The position numbers were made by a program, and so were the translations under genes. Below, piece after piece: positions 63,630 through 64,000 of a stretch of DNA of 64,000 nt. Source of the stretch: Flectonema sp. DT1601 (lineage: Eukaryota; Euglenozoa; Diplonemea; Diplonemida; Diplonemidae); contig OZ025786.1 of NCBI GenBank assembly GCA_964019425.1, positions 1,302,001-1,366,000 on the forward strand, in the 5' to 3' direction. Each line of letters opens with the position of its first letter. Position 1 is the stretch's first letter. The notes under the pieces are model-generated. The model was not told where the DNA came from. It saw only the letters and a program-made list of their open reading frames with translations, and ran no database searches.

Positions 63630-64000
63630 TAAACAATGTTATCATTGTTTTTTTTTATCGATCGACTATGTCGATCACTTTCTATTTTCCGTCCTGGTCA
63701 AGACGCTAAACTGATTGTTTTTTTTCAAAATTAATAAAAAAGAATACAAAAAAAAATAAAAAAAAAAGAATAAACAATGTTATCATTGTTTTTTTTTATC
63801 GATCGACTATGTCGATCACTTTCTATTTTCCGTCCTGGTCAAGACGCTAAACTGATTGTTTTTTTTTTCAAAATTAATAAAAAAGAATAAAAAAAAAAAT
63901 AAAAAAAAAAGAATAAACAATGTTATCATTGTTTTTTTTTTTTTATTGTTCGATTTTGTTGACTAATTTCTATTTTCCGTTTTTTTTTCTTTTTAAAATA
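62990..64000 (+). repeat. hairpin array running to the window edge
   Basis: After an A-run of about 50 bases, eight units follow. Nearly all are of the long form, several with the perfect CGTCCTGGTCAGGACG or CGTCCTGGTCAAGACG stem; the last visible unit is the short form. The array continues beyond the window. Confidence 0.85.

Overview
This is eukaryotic DNA. It contains giant AAA+ and hnRNP-type genes, LINE, Polinton and DNA-transposon families, rRNA-gene fragments and tRNA-like Pol III promoter modules. Three host-type genes at the left lie on the minus strand without introns; one is at least 2,249 codons long. The code is standard and intergenic DNA is AT-rich with long homopolymer runs. 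This suggests an intron-poor unicellular or reduced (perhaps parasitic) eukaryote. I cannot name the species.

Region 1 (1-10.2 kb) is the only gene-dense part. It holds an RNF213/mysterin-like AAA+ giant running off the left edge, a YbjQ/UPF0145 protein and a four-RRM PTB/hnRNP L-like protein. At 10.2 kb a coiled-coil reading frame is cut by a 1-kb hAT-like element.

Region 2 (11.8-23.3 kb) is a mosaic. It contains copies of an unclassified repeat (R1), a broken Polinton polymerase fragment, two LINE 3' fragments in opposite orientation, and a gene with reverse transcriptase, OTU protease and cysteine-rich domains. It also has two elements beginning GGGAAAACC that carry tRNA-like modules and pieces of the large-subunit (LSU) rRNA gene.

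Region 3 (23.3-59.5 kb) is essentially one LINE copy (L0) expanded by nested insertions. The LINE has N-terminal zinc fingers, an RT, a CCHC motif, a PD-(D/E)XK (R2/R4-type) endonuclease and a roughly 580-residue coiled-coil C-terminal extension. Its 3' region is more than 5 kb long and built largely of tandem hairpin-rich units, ending in an invariant TTTATCGAAATTC. Younger LINE copies (L1, L2 and smaller 3' fragments) sit inside L0, so the L0 coding region resumes in order at 39.4, 50.4, 52.9, 53.4 and 56.1 kb. A 2,681-bp unit spanning RT end to coiled coil is present three times, and its single-base differences record one unequal crossover.

Region 4 (59.5-64 kb) is more hairpin array. It is interrupted by a complete GGGAAAACC element (terminal inverted repeats, 9-bp target duplication, LSU rRNA fragment, two tRNA-like modules) and by a GC-rich insertion encoding a piggyBac-like cysteine motif.

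The best candidate for something undescribed is the LINE: coiled-coil extension, hairpin-array 3' region with covarying stems, self-nesting without target duplications, and carriage of rRNA-gene pieces as passengers.
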